The notes below the pieces were generated by a model. The model did no database searches. It was not told where the DNA came from and saw nothing but the letters and a program-made list of their open reading frames with translations. Shown here piece by piece: positions 35,401 through 43,207 of a stretch of 57,912 nucleotides of DNA (position 1 is the stretch's first letter; every line of letters starts with the position of its first letter). Made by a program: the position numbers and the translations under genes. Source of the stretch: Bacteroidota bacterium (GTDB lineage Bacteria > Bacteroidota > Bacteroidia > UKL13-3); NCBI GenBank assembly GCA_947507965.1, contig CANNQU010000012.1:1-57912 (forward strand), in the 5' to 3' direction.

Positions 35401-38276
35401 TGGCCCAATGGATTGCCGATGATAATGTGAAACCCAAGGTAACCATCGTATCGGATACCATTGGCTATGTAAATGGTTTGATACGTTATACCAACCTTAC
35501 CACCGGGGCCGGAAATACCTACAAGTGGGATGTCAATGGCGATGGTATTAACGATAGCACAACCAAGGATGCGACCTACCGATTTACTTCCGTAGGAACG
35601 TATGTGATTCGTTTGATTGCAAAAAATTGTATTGGAAGTGACACCGGTTTTTTCACCTTGAAAATTGTTATTCCTACCAGAATACCTCAGGCCGACTTTG
35701 TTTCCAATAGGGTAGTCATTGATTTGTATGATGATATTAAGCTTACCGATTTATCGCAATATGGGGCATCGCAATGGAAGTGGGACGTAACTCAGGATGC
35801 CACTTCTAGTGCCGCTGGATTTGTGTTTTCGAGTAATACCAACGATACGATGAGCAATCCCATCATTGTTTTTTATGAGCCTGGGTATTACACTATTTGT
35901 TTAACAAGTACCAATAGTATTGGAAGCAGTATTAATTATTGCAAGTCGGCATACATCTATGTTAAAGATCGAGCCATCATGTGTTATCCAATCAATACGA
36001 GCACTACGAAGCAGGGAAAAATTTTCGATAGCGGCGACAATACCTCTGGTTATAGCTCGAGTGAAAACTGTGATTTCACCATTGCCGTTCCTTGTGTAGC
36101 GAAAATCGTGCTCACGTTTAAGTCATTTAGCTTCGCCGTGGGCGATTATCTTCGAATATACGATGGCATGGATTCTATTACGGGCATTCCTTTATTTAAT
36201 GGCTTGGGCTTTTCGGCAGCGTATGGCCCGGGTACGTTAACGTCATATAGCGGCTCGTTTTATTTTATTGAGCGAACCAATGCAACGCTTAATGCGGCTG
36301 GATTTGAAGCCGATTGGACGGCAGTGGAAAACGATTCTACGAATACCTTTTTACAGCTTACAGCCAACGATACAGGATATGTCAACTCCGTTCATATCTT
36401 TAAAAATGTATCCTTACCCAATAAAGTTTTTAAATACGATTTTGATGGCGATTTCCTCTTCGACACGATAAGCAATAGCGCTATTTTCCCTTTTAAATTC
36501 ACTGCTGCGGGCACGTATTTCTCGGCCATGAATGGTGCCGATTGTGGTAGTTTAGTGGCCACTAAAAAAGTAATTATTTTAGGCGTTACTCAGAAACCCG
36601 CGGCCAACTTCGATGCTGATATAAAAAATCCTGACCTTCGCGATACGGTTACCTTGTTTAATCTCTCAAAAAATGGCGCTACTGCCTTTACCTGGGTTAT
36701 TACACCGGCTACCTATACCCTAGTGAAAAGTACCCTCTCCAGTGGGTTGGTGCGTATCTTGTTTAATGCTCCAGGAGCATATTCGATTTCACTTACCGCC
36801 GGCAATAGTTTTGGAAACGATATCCTTACCAAAACCGCATTTATTAATGTTCATTCTCAATGTAATCCTACCTTTCTTTCCGGGCAAACGACCACGGGAA
36901 TTTATCGTGTACAAGTAGGCTTGATGAACCATGTGTCAACGCAGGTTTATGGTTATCATGATTATGCTCAAACACAGATGGTGTCGCTTGAAAAGGGTTC
37001 TTCCGGTAATTTTATCGCCGTCGAACGCCTCTCATCCACCCTGAGTCAAACGTGGAGCATATGGCTTGATGCCAATCAAGATGGCCAGTTTTCTTTAACC
37101 GAACTGGTAGGACAAGTGGTGAATTCAACGACCAATGGTATCTCAGGCACCATTAGCATCCCTAATACGGCCCTTCCTGGGTTCACTCGTTTGCGTTTTG
37201 CGGCCTACTTTGGTGGTGCGGCGTTGGATGGTTGTAGCCCCATGGCGAATGGCGAAGTAGAAGACTATGGCGTACTTATTATTGGCGACAAAACAAAACC
37301 GGTGATTACAATTCTTGGTAATAACCCTGATAGTGTAGAAATTGGTTATGCTTATCTCGATCCGGGAGCTACAGCATTGGACAATGTAAATGGAAACATT
37401 ACGGCCAATATCATAAAAACGGGTGCCGTGAATACAACCATTTTAGGCAATAACCAGTTGATGTATAATGTTACCGACAGTAGTGGAAATGCTGCCGATC
37501 AGAAAATTAGGTTGGTGAAAGTTACCACGGATAAAACAGCTCCAAACATCACTCTTATCGGGCTTGATACCATTTATGTGGAGGTTCATTTTCCTTATAC
37601 CGAGCCGGGTGCCACGGCCACTGATTTAGCCGATGGCATCATCACAAACAAGATTATTATTGCAGGTACTGTCGATACGTCAACAATAGGAAGCTATACC
37701 ATCACGTATCAGGTAACGGATAACGCGGGGAACATAAGAATCGTATATCGAAAAGTAATTGTACGTGATACCACCAAACCGGTTATTACATTGCTTGGTT
37801 CGGCTATCATGAACATGGTAAGAGGTACCTCTTTTATCGACCCTGGAGTGTCCATCACTGATAATTATTATAAAAATCTGATTCCTTCAATTACGGGTAC
37901 CGTGTTGGTCACCACTCTCGGACAATACATCCTGCTCTATGATGTTACCGATGGCAGTGGCAACAAAGCCATTACAGTGCAACGTACGGTAAATGTTAAC
38001 CCTCCGGCTGGATTGCAAAACATGGCTTCATTAAATGGGTTTGAGGTCACTCCTAATCCTGGACATGATCTATTTAAAGTAAACCTTAATTTTTTTAAAG
38101 CGCAAACGGTATTAATTAAACTTACTGATATTAATGGTAAAATGCTGCAGGAGTTTGCTGTTGAATTGGAACGTAAGGAGATACTCTTGAATTTATCTAA
38201 TTATGCTGAAGGGTTATATCTTTTAAGTATAACAACAAGTGAAGGAAGTGTGGTACGGAAACTTTTAAAAGATTAA
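32499..38276 (+). CDS. Giant secreted adhesin: GEVED, PKD, CUB, Ig-like (DUF5011) and T9SS sorting domain
   Basis: A 1925-residue surface protein. After a signal peptide (MKKFLLLLFFSISILTAQSQ) come domains, roughly in this order: a GEVED-type domain (WIDFNGNKTFEP), a second GEVED domain ending in GEVEDYSIMI near 505, PKD repeats with WLWDFGD and WAWNFGD, a CUB domain (near 855-970; GVIMDSGAGSGNYGDNESCGF and VRVYDGDND), a further PKD, a second CUB (near 1160-1280; GKIFDSGDNTSGYSSSENCDF), another PKD, a GEVED again near 1490-1590, three DUF5011 Ig-like domains (each GATALD.. or GV.. with VTDSSGN), and a type A T9SS sorting domain starting ITTSEG. No catalytic site was seen. Adhesion or biofilm matrix is the likely role. 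It is a single-gene unit with its own terminator. Confidence 0.9.
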   Translation: MKKFLLLLFFSISILTAQSQVYCTPSYTGYGYDQPNPPNPPIHFTSATSFTHIYKVQYGDINFTNLQPTWYNTIPAYQNQTGTPAVPTSCVRGFSYPLSIQLGNGANQQTLSVWIDFNGNKTFEPSERIIFQNDPANAGTHIVTAVVSIPVNAALGIIRMRCATKFGVSATLDPCVNNDPLTPNGGNNWSQQFVDFAMNVVAGQPQIFQSATTTQTIYDDVTKGSTNNQIIGIEVVTNSNGSLNPLTVGDINFSAIGTTNPNEITKARLFYTGLKPTFDTTASVGSTITNISGSFSINPSQLLFPGKNYFWLSYDVSSSAVLANKMDARCNYVTVANVQRVPTIVSPTGNRQVGYCISKGTQSFYVYINSVRMHTLNNFSYYNTVGYDNYLYLLDTITKSSSSVAKDSVYLIIGNGVNSANYAAWIDFNRDGFFDNVTELIVLDTIQRSVGNSLLAEKKHVFNIPVNAVCGKTRMRISTQSATFPGACTNPTLIGEVEDYSIMIKENGQPVADFKGSTICNGDSTVFTDQSFVFGSSSLTNWLWDFGDIASGSNNTSTLQFPKHKFSASGVFNAKLTVTSSSAGAPTSVVTKAVEVEKPSAHYSLSSTSINIPIQFSDASTGGTMVQWAWNFGDIASGANNTSNLQNPMHTFASAAVYNVRLIVTSSAGCKDTIMNPVLIQLAVPIAGFTSNSFGPYVGAPTNLIDVTINNPTSWLWLFSPNSVSFMYGTSASSQNPIVGFNALGTYSVKLIVCNVSGCDSITKTFTTKNYSKPAALFTASPTFVRVGQIVSYLDLSTNDPTNWLWNFGDNITSTIQYPQHFYNTADTFTVKLTVSNPAGIDSAKINQYIIVTDGFSMCDNTAVSTNFKSGVIMDSGAGSGNYGDNESCGFLIKPACSGTIKFKFQKLRMAANDFVRVYDGDNDSTGIPLHTGNGFTGTTVPDTLYAASGSLFIRMQTNNVSNDSGFVAQWIADDNVKPKVTIVSDTIGYVNGLIRYTNLTTGAGNTYKWDVNGDGINDSTTKDATYRFTSVGTYVIRLIAKNCIGSDTGFFTLKIVIPTRIPQADFVSNRVVIDLYDDIKLTDLSQYGASQWKWDVTQDATSSAAGFVFSSNTNDTMSNPIIVFYEPGYYTICLTSTNSIGSSINYCKSAYIYVKDRAIMCYPINTSTTKQGKIFDSGDNTSGYSSSENCDFTIAVPCVAKIVLTFKSFSFAVGDYLRIYDGMDSITGIPLFNGLGFSAAYGPGTLTSYSGSFYFIERTNATLNAAGFEADWTAVENDSTNTFLQLTANDTGYVNSVHIFKNVSLPNKVFKYDFDGDFLFDTISNSAIFPFKFTAAGTYFSAMNGADCGSLVATKKVIILGVTQKPAANFDADIKNPDLRDTVTLFNLSKNGATAFTWVITPATYTLVKSTLSSGLVRILFNAPGAYSISLTAGNSFGNDILTKTAFINVHSQCNPTFLSGQTTTGIYRVQVGLMNHVSTQVYGYHDYAQTQMVSLEKGSSGNFIAVERLSSTLSQTWSIWLDANQDGQFSLTELVGQVVNSTTNGISGTISIPNTALPGFTRLRFAAYFGGAALDGCSPMANGEVEDYGVLIIGDKTKPVITILGNNPDSVEIGYAYLDPGATALDNVNGNITANIIKTGAVNTTILGNNQLMYNVTDSSGNAADQKIRLVKVTTDKTAPNITLIGLDTIYVEVHFPYTEPGATATDLADGIITNKIIIAGTVDTSTIGSYTITYQVTDNAGNIRIVYRKVIVRDTTKPVITLLGSAIMNMVRGTSFIDPGVSITDNYYKNLIPSITGTVLVTTLGQYILLYDVTDGSGNKAITVQRTVNVNPPAGLQNMASLNGFEVTPNPGHDLFKVNLNFFKAQTVLIKLTDINGKMLQEFAVELERKEILLNLSNYAEGLYLLSITTSEGSVVRKLLKD

Positions 38277-38300
38277 AAACAATAAGGTACTATAAGTGCC

Positions 38301-38345
38301 AATGGGTTCCGTTTTCATTTGAAAATTGGACCCATTTTTTTGTTT
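38301..38345 (+). terminator. Rho-independent terminator after the adhesin
   Basis: AATGGGTTCC (38301-38310) pairs with GGACCCATT (38328-38336) with one bulged base, followed by a run of T residues on the plus strand. It is not a terminator for the converging minus-strand gene, because no T-run follows in that direction. Confidence 0.75.
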
Positions 38346-38353
38346 TAGATAGG

Positions 38354-39376
38354 CTATGTTAGTTGCCCATTTTTAACCATAGGTGACACTTTGGTGCCAA
38401 TCAATTCAATTGATTTAGAAAGCTTTTCATGCGATAAACCGGCATCCATCTGGAAGGTAAACCTTGATATTCCACCAAGCGCTTCGCTATGCCTTAGGAT
38501 TTTCGAAGCTATTTCATCAGGACGTCCAACAAGTAAGGCTCCTAATGGACCATTTTGAGCATCAAATCGGGCTTTTGTAACTGGAGGGTAACCACGCTCT
38601 TTTCCTATGCGGGTAAACATTTCTGCATAGCCAGGATAATAGTCATCTATGGCTTCTTCTGTACTGTTAGCTACATATCCAAGAGAGTGCAGCCCAACGC
38701 TTAATTGTTCGTGCGAATACCCTGCTTTTTCCCCTGCCTGCCGGTATAAATTGATCAGTGGTCTGAAACGATGCGTTTCTCCTCCGATGACAGCTACCAT
38801 AAGTGGTAACCCAAGTTCTCCTGCTCGTATAAATGAAGCGGGTGTGCCGCCAACACCAAGCCAGATGGGTAATTTACGTTGAAATGGTCGTGGATAAATT
38901 GGTTGATCCTTGAGTGGTGGACGAAATTTCCCGGTCCAATTTACAAATTCATGAGCACGGATCTTTAACAGGAGGTCTAATTTTTCCGAGAAAAGTTCAT
39001 CGTAGTCATTCAGATTTAAACCAAATAATGGAAACGACTCTACAAACGATCCACGTCCTACTACTATTTCTGCCCTACCTCTTGAAATTAAATCTAAGGT
39101 TGCAAAATTTTGGAAAACCCGCACTGGATCTGCTGCACTAAGTATCGTAACAGCACTTGTCAATAGAATTCGCTTGGTTCGTGCAGCAGCAGCTGCCAGC
39201 AGCATCGTCGGAGCAGAGTCCAGAAACTCTTTCCGATAATGCTCTCCAATACCGAAAACATCTAAACCAACGTGGTCGGCCAGTTCTATTCTTTCCAGTA
39301 GCTCGATTAACGCTTGTGAATTATCTGCCTCTGAATTTGTTGGTGCCGAAGCAAAACTATCTATTCCTATCTCCAT
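38354..39376 (-). CDS. Luciferase-like (LLM) flavin-dependent oxidoreductase
   Basis: A 340-residue TIM-barrel enzyme of the bacterial luciferase-like family, using reduced FMN or F420-type cofactors. Conserved blocks are MEIGIDSFASA, GLDVFGIGEHYRKEFLDSAPTMLLAAAAARTKRILLTSAVTILS (cofactor and barrel strands), ADPVRVFQNFATLDLISRGRAEIVVGRGSF, and GGTPASFIRAGELGLPLMVAVIGG. In this phylum such genes are usually annotated as LLM class oxidoreductases with unknown substrate. It lies between the adhesin (convergent) and a RAYT gene upstream in the same strand. Confidence 0.88.
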   Translation of the reverse strand: MEIGIDSFASAPTNSEADNSQALIELLERIELADHVGLDVFGIGEHYRKEFLDSAPTMLLAAAAARTKRILLTSAVTILSAADPVRVFQNFATLDLISRGRAEIVVGRGSFVESFPLFGLNLNDYDELFSEKLDLLLKIRAHEFVNWTGKFRPPLKDQPIYPRPFQRKLPIWLGVGGTPASFIRAGELGLPLMVAVIGGETHRFRPLINLYRQAGEKAGYSHEQLSVGLHSLGYVANSTEEAIDDYYPGYAEMFTRIGKERGYPPVTKARFDAQNGPLGALLVGRPDEIASKILRHSEALGGISRFTFQMDAGLSHEKLSKSIELIGTKVSPMVKNGQLT

Positions 39377-39468
39377 GATACTTTAAATTTTAAGGATGCA
39401 TCGAGGATTCACTGAAGAACTTTCAGTTTAACTTCCTTGCCCATTATTGATATTTTTTTGGTTGATTT

Positions 39469-40224
39469 TCATTTTGTATAAAATTTATCATCACCCCATT
39501 TCACAGGATTGTTTATGATGTAATTCGATATGTTGTGATACGATTTTTCATTTCGAATAATGTGTTCATGGTAATTTCGTTGCCATAATTTCCCGTCAAA
39601 AGAATTCCATCCAAATGTTTTAACCCCACGAATATAGGCAACGGTTGTTATTGATTTAAAAGCGTCCATCATATCACCAATGGTTTTGGTGGGGGCAAAC
39701 CCTTGTGGTTGCCTTTTTTGGATTGTCATGTCATCATTTTGGATTACCATGTCATCATTTTGGATTATCATGTCATCGTTTTGGTTTATCATGTCATCGT
39801 TTTGGTTTGCCCTGTCATCGTTTTGGTTTGCCCTGTCATCGTTTTGGTTTATCATGCAATCGTTTTGGTTTGCCACGCCATTTTGGGCGACCACGCCATT
39901 TTGGGCGACCACAAGGGTCGCCCCTACGATTTCCAAAATGGCGTGGAAATGATTCGGCATTATAATATATTCGTGTAATTTAATGTTTTTGAATCGTTCG
40001 GATAATTTCAACCATTCGGTTTCAATCATTTTTCCGGCATCGTTCAATTCCATGTGTGCATCCATATTGGGGGCAATCCTATGGGGGGCAACGACGATTT
40101 CACCAAACCGGTAAATTCTGTTTTCGCAACATATCGTGATAAAATACAATCCAGCCTGCGAATAATCGTATCCTTTTAACCGAATTGACCTGCGGTGACG
40201 TGTGTTTGTCTTATAATGGGTCAT
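39469..40224 (-). CDS. REP-associated tyrosine transposase (RAYT, IS200-like) with repeat-rich insertion
   Basis: A single-strand DNA transposase of the Y1/HUH superfamily. The start RRSIRLKGYDYSQAGLYFITICCENR is typical of RAYT. The metal-binding HUH motif is IMPNHFHAIL near residue 90. The catalytic tyrosine is in SNYIINNPVKW near 231. Between these, residues about 98-170 are a low-complexity insertion: GATLVVAQNGVVAQNGV followed by seven NQNDDMI/NQNDDRA-type heptads. The reading frame is kept intact because the DNA units are 21 or 18 bases. The insertion is not needed by the family. No terminal repeats were found next to the gene. It is an intact-looking, possibly domesticated transposase. 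Confidence 0.88.
   Translation of the reverse strand: MTHYKTNTRHRRSIRLKGYDYSQAGLYFITICCENRIYRFGEIVVAPHRIAPNMDAHMELNDAGKMIETEWLKLSERFKNIKLHEYIIMPNHFHAILEIVGATLVVAQNGVVAQNGVANQNDCMINQNDDRANQNDDRANQNDDMINQNDDMIIQNDDMVIQNDDMTIQKRQPQGFAPTKTIGDMMDAFKSITTVAYIRGVKTFGWNSFDGKLWQRNYHEHIIRNEKSYHNISNYIINNPVKWGDDKFYTK
39730..39912 (-). repeat. In-frame tandem repeats inside the RAYT gene
   Basis: Seven 21-bp units (39730-39876), each starting GTCATC or similar on the plus strand and ending near CAT or CCT, are followed by two identical 18-bp units GCCATTTTGGGCGACCAC (39877-39894, 39895-39912). In the transposase they encode a repeated NQNDDM-like heptad. All other frames are open too, because the unit is stop-poor. 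Confidence 0.9.
39891..39946. repeat. Palindrome inside the RAYT gene
   Basis: The perfect 14-bp arms CCACGCCATTTTGG (39891-39904) and CCAAAATGGCGTGG (39933-39946) enclose an inner hairpin, GGGCGACC (39903-39910) with GGTCGCCC (39916-39923). The inner part resembles REP-type palindromes that RAYT proteins act on. It lies in the coding sequence for IVGATLVVAQN. Confidence 0.8.
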
Positions 40225-40483
40225 CCGTTTTTTTATTTTTTTTTCATTTTCGCTTTTTGAGCATCACCTACTTTACAACTATAGTCAGGAATAACGCAAA
40301 AAAACGTGTTTCTATTTTCAAAAATTACGCATATCAGAAGAAGTTTTCATGTTTTTCATTGCGTTTCTATCCGCAATCGGTCAAGCGGATTGAGCATCTA
40401 CCGTTTAATTTCCCTGTTGTTCAAGCTATCCTACAGTAAAATTACCTTCATTTCAATCGTTGGTGGCTTTGCTATAATCGAAA

Positions 40484-43036
40484 CTACTTTACAATGGTCA
40501 TCTCTACTCTTCTGTTACGTTGCTTTCCTTCTTCTGTGCTGTTACTCGCCACCGGCCTGTCGGGGCCATAGCCTTTGGTGATGAAGTTTTCAGGTGCAAT
40601 TCCTTTACTTACCATATAGGTTTTCACGGCATTCGCTCGGCTTAAGCTTAAGGATTTGTTGAAAACGCTACTTCCGGCATTATCGGTATGGCCTACGATG
40701 AGCAACCGATACGCTGGATTTCGTTTCATTATTTCTACAATCTTATCAAGATCAAGTTCACTCTCTTTTTTAATTTCACTCTTCGAACTGGCAAATTCCA
40801 GGCTTTTAAATGCTTCTTCCAATATTTTTTTATCATCGGCATTCAGGTTCACCTTTTCTACTTTCACCACATCTTTCTCTTTTTCAGGACAACCGAAATT
40901 AGCTGCAGTACCTGCAATTAATGGGCATTGGTCATCCGCATCGTTCACCCGGTCGCTATCCGAATCAGGGCACCCCATCATTTCTAACGTTCCCGGTATA
41001 TCAGGGCATTTGTCGGTGGCATCGGCCAGGCCATCTTCATCTTTATCCGGACAGCCGTTGAGTTTTCCAGGGATAGTAGGGCAGGAGTCATTTTTATCGG
41101 CAAAGCCATCACCATCCGTATCCGGACATCCTTTGAGTGCTATCGGCCCTTTCATGTCAGGGCATTCGTCATCAATATCTACCAAGCTATCACCATCGGT
41201 ATCGGGGCACCCTTTCCATTCTAATGGCCCTTTCATATCGGGGCATCGATCTTCCATATCGGCAATGCCGTCTTCATCTTTATCAGGGCAGCCATGCGTT
41301 GCTAATACGCCAAACACGGTTGGACATCGATCTTCCTTATCGGCAATGCTATCTCTGTCTTCATCGGGGCAGCCAAAGGTAGCGATAGTGCCTGGTAAGG
41401 TAGGGCAAGAGTCATTTTTATCGGTAACGCCATCTTCATCCAGGTCGGGGCATCCCTTTAAGCTCGGTAAGCCAAAAATATCGGGGCATTCATCTAAATT
41501 ATCCGGTACCCCGTCTTTGTCTCTATCCTGCAATTTTACTTCGATTACTTCTTTCTCTTTCTTTACTTTTTTCTTTTTCTTATGTTTATAAATATTGATC
41601 GATGCTCCTCCATAAATGTCTAATCCCGAAACTTTTCCTATTCCAAAAGCACCGCCAATATTATCACTCCCGATATATAAAGAATTAAGGGCCGAGATGC
41701 ATAATCCTAGATTGGGGTTGCGATAGCCATCGTTTAATATAAATGGCATGGTAGCACTAAACCACCGTGTTTCAAACCTTGGAGAAACACTAAGAGAAGA
41801 GAACATACGAATACCCTGAGTAAATTTACTTCTCACACTTTGGATTAGTGATGCATTTACATACACATGATTCACGATTCGGTAATCGAAACTTAAATTT
41901 AAGCTGGTAGGCAACGCCATCGTAAAAGACTTAAAAGCACCGGAAGTGGTTAAAAGATGGCTTGCAATAGCCGTGTCATATTGCCTCGAATTAAAGCCTT
42001 TTAACCCCTTGGTAATGATTACCTCATTATTGCCTTTATAATGCGTTACGTAAGCCGATTGAGGGTTATTATACTTAATGGAGCCTATGTCAACCAAAGA
42101 GGCGGCAGCACGAAATAGGTAAGCTCCTTTTTTGCCATTACGTTTTTCATAAACAACCCCTAAATCAACACCCAGTCCTTTGCCCAATCTTTTTTGATTT
42201 TTTATCAGATTGTCAAACACCAATTTCGATTTAAAGTCGGAGTGGCTGCTGGTAAAGGTATCCAATTGAAATTCGGATAGTGGTTTTTCGGCATAGCTAA
42301 ACTCATTAGTGAAGCCAATTTCCATATCGTAATTGGCATACAGCGAGCTATCAAGGTCGGTGGAATGTTTAAAAAAAGTAAAGGTTGTACCTCCGTTGGT
42401 GAGGTAGAAGGCCCCTAATCCATTTAACGACTTTACGGTTAAGCCAATGCGCAGCATCTGATCTTTATTGTCGACGATAGCAAATGCACCGCTTACTCCT
42501 TGTTCCGACCAGGCATTTATATTGAGAGAAAAACGGTTTTCAGTAAAACGTAAATTGGCCACATCAATAACCGTTGCTTTCGATATATTATAAATATTAC
42601 GTGCCAATTTCTCATCGATGCCACTGAACTGCATTCCAAAACGCACCCTATTCCAAAAAAATCCCAGTTGAAGTTTTTTAATTCCTATCAGCAGTGAAGG
42701 GCCTCTTATATCGCCGGTAAAGCTGGCATATTTATCTTTTCCATCAATATTTTCTACGACATTTCTGTCCAGTGTGAATCCGGTTTGAGTATTAAAATAA
42801 CTGGAGTCTTTTATCGCTTTCACCACATTAAAACCTTTAAAACCTAGATAATTGTTATAGGCGTTTACATCGAAGGTGGTTAGATGAACAGCAATCAACG
42901 TTTTATTTCCCATGGCAGGATTAAATAAAACACTGTTGAAAGCCCCATAGTTGTTATTTACTAGCCCTAAATAATTCTGCCCGAGGCAGGCTAAAGAGAT
43001 GAAAAATAAAGATATAAAAAGTATGTGTTTTTTCAT
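40484..43036 (-). CDS. Outer-membrane protein with TSP3 repeats and OmpA domain
   Basis: A large envelope protein of 850 residues. Signal peptide at 1-19 (ending LACLGQ), then a long N-terminal region (about 20-480) of barrel-like strands resembling DUF5723-type outer-membrane proteins (NYLGLVNNNYGAFNSVLFNPAMGNKT). A lysine-rich linker follows, then eight thrombospondin type 3 calcium-binding repeats (about 500-700), each with a DxDxDGxxDxxDxCP core. Last is a C-terminal OmpA domain (about 735-850; EFASSKSEIKKESE, VGHTDNAG, LSRANAVKTYM, NRRVEMTIVK) that binds peptidoglycan. It probably couples a surface barrel to the cell wall. Its TSP3 region is a repetitive stretch of DNA at about 40900-41540. 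Confidence 0.88.
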   Translation of the reverse strand: MKKHILFISLFFISLACLGQNYLGLVNNNYGAFNSVLFNPAMGNKTLIAVHLTTFDVNAYNNYLGFKGFNVVKAIKDSSYFNTQTGFTLDRNVVENIDGKDKYASFTGDIRGPSLLIGIKKLQLGFFWNRVRFGMQFSGIDEKLARNIYNISKATVIDVANLRFTENRFSLNINAWSEQGVSGAFAIVDNKDQMLRIGLTVKSLNGLGAFYLTNGGTTFTFFKHSTDLDSSLYANYDMEIGFTNEFSYAEKPLSEFQLDTFTSSHSDFKSKLVFDNLIKNQKRLGKGLGVDLGVVYEKRNGKKGAYLFRAAASLVDIGSIKYNNPQSAYVTHYKGNNEVIITKGLKGFNSRQYDTAIASHLLTTSGAFKSFTMALPTSLNLSFDYRIVNHVYVNASLIQSVRSKFTQGIRMFSSLSVSPRFETRWFSATMPFILNDGYRNPNLGLCISALNSLYIGSDNIGGAFGIGKVSGLDIYGGASINIYKHKKKKKVKKEKEVIEVKLQDRDKDGVPDNLDECPDIFGLPSLKGCPDLDEDGVTDKNDSCPTLPGTIATFGCPDEDRDSIADKEDRCPTVFGVLATHGCPDKDEDGIADMEDRCPDMKGPLEWKGCPDTDGDSLVDIDDECPDMKGPIALKGCPDTDGDGFADKNDSCPTIPGKLNGCPDKDEDGLADATDKCPDIPGTLEMMGCPDSDSDRVNDADDQCPLIAGTAANFGCPEKEKDVVKVEKVNLNADDKKILEEAFKSLEFASSKSEIKKESELDLDKIVEIMKRNPAYRLLIVGHTDNAGSSVFNKSLSLSRANAVKTYMVSKGIAPENFITKGYGPDRPVASNSTEEGKQRNRRVEMTIVK

Positions 43037-43182
43037 GATACGGGAATCTTTGAAAACGATGGCAAGTTAGCAAATTGATATCGAACCTTACCAAAATATT
43101 CTTACCGGTCATGGCCACCTTGCTTAGGCAAGTAAAACCGGAACATGCGATGGTGGTAAGTTGAAAATCATTGCATAGCATG

Positions 43183-43206
43183 AGCAACGATCTTGCGATC
43201 GTTGCT
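43183..43206 (-). terminator. Hairpin after the aminotransferase, no U-tract
   Basis: A perfect 10-bp stem AGCAACGATC (43183-43192) and GATCGTTGCT (43197-43206) with a 4-base loop lies directly after the stop at 43208. It lacks a following T-run, so it may be a terminator of the non-canonical kind, an mRNA-stabilising stem, or a small repeat. Confidence 0.5.
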
Positions 43207-43207
43207 A

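Noticed and set aside
39730-39876. CRISPR array at the 21-bp repeats
   Set aside because: Units are contiguous with no spacers, are coding and in frame, and no cas gene is present.
39680-39978. Three overlapping plus-strand ORFs opposite the RAYT gene
   Set aside because: They are stop-free only because the 21-bp repeat unit has no stop in any frame; the RAYT protein on the other strand has real motifs.
40656-41591. 311-residue plus-strand ORF opposite the TSP3 gene
   Set aside because: It is the antisense of a repetitive Asp/Cys/Pro-coding region with no recognisable protein, while the minus-strand frame has eight TSP3 repeats and an OmpA domain.
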